Positions 14,602 through 16,969 of a stretch of 16,969 nt of DNA are shown in pieces. The notes beneath the pieces were generated by a model. It was not told where the DNA came from and did no database searches. It saw only the letters and a list, made by a program, of their open reading frames with translations. A program made the translations under genes and the position numbers. Each line of letters opens with the position of its first letter. The first letter of the stretch is position 1. Origin of the DNA: Trueperaceae bacterium (GTDB lineage: Bacteria > Deinococcota > Deinococci > Deinococcales > Trueperaceae); assembly GCA_024636105.1 (NCBI GenBank), contig JAGXHO010000255.1:1-16969 (forward strand), given 5' to 3'.

Positions 14602-14943
14602 GTGAAGCGATTCGTCCTGGCCTTGACCGGGCTCACCGCTCTGCTGCTGGCCGCGTGCGCACCGTCCGCTCAGGTGGCCACGAACGTGATCCCGACGCTG
14701 ATTTCGGTCCGGGTCGACGCCGGCCAGGTCGTGCTGCAAGGTCGCTACTTCGGTGGCGGGCACGACGGGAGCCACGTGCTCGTGTCCGCGAACGTCGACG
14801 GCGAGGAGGGCACGGTGGTGTCCGCTTCCACCTGGACCCCCAACCGCATCGTCTTCCAGGCGCCCGACGGTCTGTCCGCCGGCTTCGTCTTCGTGATCGT
14901 CGATGGGATCTCGAGCAACGGTTTGCCCGCCGATCTGAACTGA
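14602..14943 (+). CDS. Small lipoprotein with IPT/TIG-like beta domain, function unknown
   Basis: Predicted lipid-anchored envelope protein of 113 residues. The N-terminus MKRFVLALTGLTALLLAAC is a typical signal with lipobox LAAC and lipidated Cys19. The mature part is rich in beta strands. It has the layout of a single IPT/TIG immunoglobulin-like domain: PTLISVRVDAGQVVLQGRYFG, then a glycine turn, a stretch ending WTPNRIVFQAP, and DGISSNGLPADL at the end. I do not recognise a specific family, and the IPT/TIG call is by pattern only. GTG start with a strong GAGGAGG, its own sigma70 promoter and a strong hairpin after the stop indicate a single-gene, probably well-expressed unit between yfbR and hisS. 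Confidence 0.82.
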   Translation: MKRFVLALTGLTALLLAACAPSAQVATNVIPTLISVRVDAGQVVLQGRYFGGGHDGSHVLVSANVDGEEGTVVSASTWTPNRIVFQAPDGLSAGFVFVIVDGISSNGLPADLN

Positions 14944-14968
14944 CCGGCGCGCTCGCCGCGCCGCGCCG

Positions 14969-14998
14969 ACGGCCGCGCTCCTCCAGGGGCGCGGCCGT
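14969..14998 (+). terminator. Hairpin terminator after the lipoprotein gene
   Basis: A 13-bp GC-rich stem (14969-14981 with 14986-14998, one G-T pair) closes a TCCA loop 25 nt after the stop. Only TTG follows instead of a T-run. It lies just before the hisS promoter, where a terminator is expected. Confidence 0.65.
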
Positions 14999-15035
14999 TG
15001 CCGTGCCCAGGGCCCGGGTCCGGCGAGGGGGCGTG

Positions 15036-15051
15036 TAGACTCGGCCCGATG
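15036..15051 (+). promoter_or_regulatory. Leaderless-type -10 box of hisS
   Basis: TAGACT (15036-15041) is followed by 7 nt and the ATG at 15049. No SD and no clear -35. It selects this start over an in-frame ATG at 14998 within the preceding hairpin. Confidence 0.6.
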
Positions 15052-16356
15052 AGACTCCAAGCCGTCAAAGGCACCGCCGACCGCCTCCCCACCGATCAAC
15101 CGAGCTGGCGCCGCGTGCACGACGTCGCTCGACTCGTGTTGGAGCGCGCGGGGGTGCGGGAGCTGACGACGCCGGTGTTCGAGTTCGCCGAGGTCTTCGA
15201 GCGCAGCGTCGGCGAAGCCGCCGACCTGGTGGTCCAGAAGGAGATGTACACCTTCGACGACCGAGGGGGACGTCGCCTCACGCTGCGCCCCGAGTTCACC
15301 GCCGGCGTGCTGCGCGCGTACGTCGAACACGGCATGCACACCTGGCCCGCCCCCGTGAAGCTGTGGAGCCACGGCCCGGCCTTCCGCGCCGAGAACGTGC
15401 AGCGCGGGCGCTTCCGGCAGTTCCACCAGGTCAACCTCGAGACGATCGGCAGCGCCGAGCCGGTGGCGGACGCCGAGGCGATCGCCCTGTTCGTCGACGT
15501 GCTGCGGGCGCTGGGGCTCGAGCACGCCACGGTCGCGCTGGGTTCGGTGGGCGACCCCGAGGACCGCCAGCGCTACAACGCCTACCTGCGCGAGTCGCTC
15601 GCGCCCCGCGCCGAGGAGCTCACGCCCACCAGCCAGGAGCGGCTGCGACTCAACCCCATGCGCCTACTCGACGCCAAGGACCCGGGCGACCGCGCGCTGA
15701 TCCGGGACCTGGCTCGACCGCTGGACCACCTCGGCGACGCCGCGCGCGCGCACTTCGAGGCCGTCGCTTCGTTCCTCCGCGACTGGGGCGTGGCGTTCGA
15801 GGTCGACCCCTCGATCGTCCGCGGCCTCGACTACTACCGGCGCACGGCCTTCGAGATCCACGCCCATGGCATCGGCGCCCAATCCGCCCTCGGCGGCGGC
15901 GGGCGCTACGACGGGCTCGTCGCCCAACTGGGCGGTCCCGACGTCCCCGGCATCGGCTGGGCCTTCGGCGTCGAGCGCGTGCTCGACGCGCTCGCGCAGG
16001 TCGGCGTGGCGGCGCCCGCCGACGCGGGTCCGCGGCTGTACCTGGTGCCCATGGACGATGAGGCCGTGGCCGACGTGGCCCGGATCGCCCGCGACCTGCG
16101 GGCGCGCTTCCGCGTCGAGCACGGCTACACCAAGCGCCAACCCGGCAAGGGGCTGCGCGACGCGGACCGCGCCGGCGCCCGCTACGCCGGCCTGATCGGC
16201 TCCCGAGAACGCGCGGACGGCGTCGTGCAGCTCAAACACCTCGCCAGCGGCGCGCAGACGTCGGTCCCGCTCGCCGACCTCGCCGCCGCGCTCGATCGCC
16301 CCGAACCCGACGCCCCGACGGGCGCGGTCGCCCCCGTGGCGACCCAGGAGGTCTGA
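15049..16356 (+). CDS. hisS: Histidine-tRNA ligase
   Basis: Cytoplasmic class II aminoacyl-tRNA synthetase charging tRNA-His, 435 residues. The N-terminus [14 protein letters not shown] matches the family's usual KGT.D opening. Motif 1 region follows, then TLRPEFTAG and motif 2 ([22 protein letters not shown], ~106-127, Arg113). The histidine-specific block [13 protein letters not shown] is near 258-269, GGGGRYDGL is near 282-290, and motif 3 GWAFGVERV follows. The C-terminal anticodon-binding domain ends with an Ala/Pro-rich tail. The ATG start is supported by TAGACT 7 nt upstream and by the family N-terminus. aspS begins 2 nt after the stop with its SD inside hisS, a gene order common in Firmicutes and Deinococcota. 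No T-box is possible with so short a leader. Confidence 0.97.
   Translation: MRLQAVKGTADRLPTDQPSWRRVHDVARLVLERAGVRELTTPVFEFAEVFERSVGEAADLVVQKEMYTFDDRGGRRLTLRPEFTAGVLRAYVEHGMHTWPAPVKLWSHGPAFRAENVQRGRFRQFHQVNLETIGSAEPVADAEAIALFVDVLRALGLEHATVALGSVGDPEDRQRYNAYLRESLAPRAEELTPTSQERLRLNPMRLLDAKDPGDRALIRDLARPLDHLGDAARAHFEAVASFLRDWGVAFEVDPSIVRGLDYYRRTAFEIHAHGIGAQSALGGGGRYDGLVAQLGGPDVPGIGWAFGVERVLDALAQVGVAAPADAGPRLYLVPMDDEAVADVARIARDLRARFRVEHGYTKRQPGKGLRDADRAGARYAGLIGSRERADGVVQLKHLASGAQTSVPLADLAAALDRPEPDAPTGAVAPVATQEV
16346..16352 (+). promoter_or_regulatory. Shine-Dalgarno sequence of aspS
   Basis: AGGAGGT inside the last codons of hisS, 6 nt before the GTG at 16359. It is a near-perfect SD in a second-position gene, in contrast to the leaderless start of hisS. 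Confidence 0.85.
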
Positions 16357-16358
16357 CC

Positions 16359-16969
16359 GTGCGACGCACGCACACTTGTGGCGCCCTGCGCGCCGAGCAC
16401 GAAGGCACCACGGTCCTCTTGCAGGGCTGGGTTCATCGCCGCCGCGACCTGGGCGGTCTGGTCTTCTTCGACCTGCGCGACCGCGCCGGCCTCACCCAAG
16501 TCGTCGTCGAACCCGACGCGACCGCCGCCTTCGCGATCGCCCAAGGGCTGCGCTCGGAGTTCGTGGTCGAGGTCCGCGGCCTGGTCCGCGCGCGCCCCGA
16601 GGCGCAGCGGAGCGCGAAGCTCGCCACGGGCGCCGTCGAGGTCGTCGCGACGAACCTAGAGGTCCTCTCCGAGGCCAAGACGCCGCCCTTCCCGCTCGAC
16701 GCGGTCGGCGACGCCGGCGACGTCTCCGAGGACCTGCGGCTCCGCCATCGCTACCTCGACCTCCGTCGCCCCGAGGCGCTGCAGCCGCTGCTGGTCCGCC
16801 ACGCCGTGCAGCGCGCAATCTGGCGCCACCTGGACGCCGAGGGGTTCGTGCACGTGGAGACCCCGATGCTCACGCGCAGCACGCCCGAGGGCGCGCGCGA
16901 CTACGTGGTGCCCGCGCGCGGGCGTCCGGGCCATGTCTACGCCCTGCCCCAGTCGCCGCAGCTGTTCAA
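16359..16969 (+). CDS. aspS: Aspartate-tRNA ligase, bacterial type (N-terminal part, cut by window edge)
   Basis: Class II synthetase charging tRNA-Asp; 203 codons are present of about 590 expected. The GTG start is fixed by AGGAGGT. The N-terminal OB-fold anticodon domain reads [27 protein letters not shown] (23 onward). It is followed by [20 protein letters not shown] and the start of the catalytic core, [19 protein letters not shown] and [10 protein letters not shown] at the edge. Leu31 is the residue found in tRNA-Asp-specific enzymes, whereas the non-discriminating type (also charging tRNA-Asn) has His there; this is known from Pseudomonas AspRS work and is applied here by inference. It forms an operon with hisS. 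Confidence 0.95.
   Translation, partial: MRRTHTCGALRAEHEGTTVLLQGWVHRRRDLGGLVFFDLRDRAGLTQVVVEPDATAAFAIAQGLRSEFVVEVRGLVRARPEAQRSAKLATGAVEVVATNLEVLSEAKTPPFPLDAVGDAGDVSEDLRLRHRYLDLRRPEALQPLLVRHAVQRAIWRHLDAEGFVHVETPMLTRSTPEGARDYVVPARGRPGHVYALPQSPQLF

Noticed and set aside
1..16969. tRNA, rRNA, CRISPR, insertion sequence, prophage or toxin-antitoxin genes
   Set aside because: None seen: gaps are short (at most 190 nt), no repeated spacer pattern, no transposase or integrase motifs, and composition looks uniform.

Overview
No mobile element, CRISPR array, RNA gene or clearly undescribed system is visible. The window is 16,969 bases of densely coded, high-GC (about 70% by eye) bacterial chromosome carrying housekeeping and central-metabolism genes. 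The best taxonomic guess is Deinococcota, possibly a Trueperaceae-like lineage. The reasons are a hisS-aspS pair, a YfiT-type (bacillithiol S-transferase-like) protein, and repeated use of a TANNNT -10 box 6-7 nt before the start codon of genes that lack a Shine-Dalgarno sequence, which is the leaderless layout well known from Deinococcus. This placement is an inference; other high-GC phyla are not excluded.

Layout, left to right. Positions 1-1301 hold the two permeases of a Ugp-like ABC importer (ugpA cut off at the window edge, then ugpE), followed after 26 nt by fhs (formate-tetrahydrofolate ligase), all on +. Positions 2994-5731 (+) hold a selenium module: mnmH (tRNA 2-selenouridine synthase), selD (selenophosphate synthetase) and a TRIC/UPF0126 membrane protein. 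Positions 5779-7486 (-) hold a secreted cupredoxin and a zinc alcohol dehydrogenase, probably separate units. Positions 7644-11827 (-) hold a class III CoA-transferase, a D-3-hydroxybutyrate dehydrogenase and an acetoacetyl-CoA synthetase. The last two overlap by four bases (GTGA) and together convert 3-hydroxybutyrate to acetoacetyl-CoA. Divergent from the CoA-transferase is yfiT (+), which runs into a convergent yfbR-mgtE pair (-): a 5'-deoxynucleotidase followed by a Mg2+ channel. Positions 14554-14998 hold a small lipoprotein gene with a textbook sigma70 promoter, a strong SD and a 13-bp hairpin. The window ends with hisS and the start of aspS (+).

The promoter pattern helps define transcription units. 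Five genes that head their units (mnmH, adh, CoA-transferase, yfbR, hisS), plus selD, carry TANNNT-N6/7-start and no SD. Several downstream or leadered genes instead have an SD (fhs, mgtE, aspS, cupredoxin, yfiT, lipoprotein) or a stop/start overlap (ugpE, aacS). This architecture is the most informative non-coding signal in the window.
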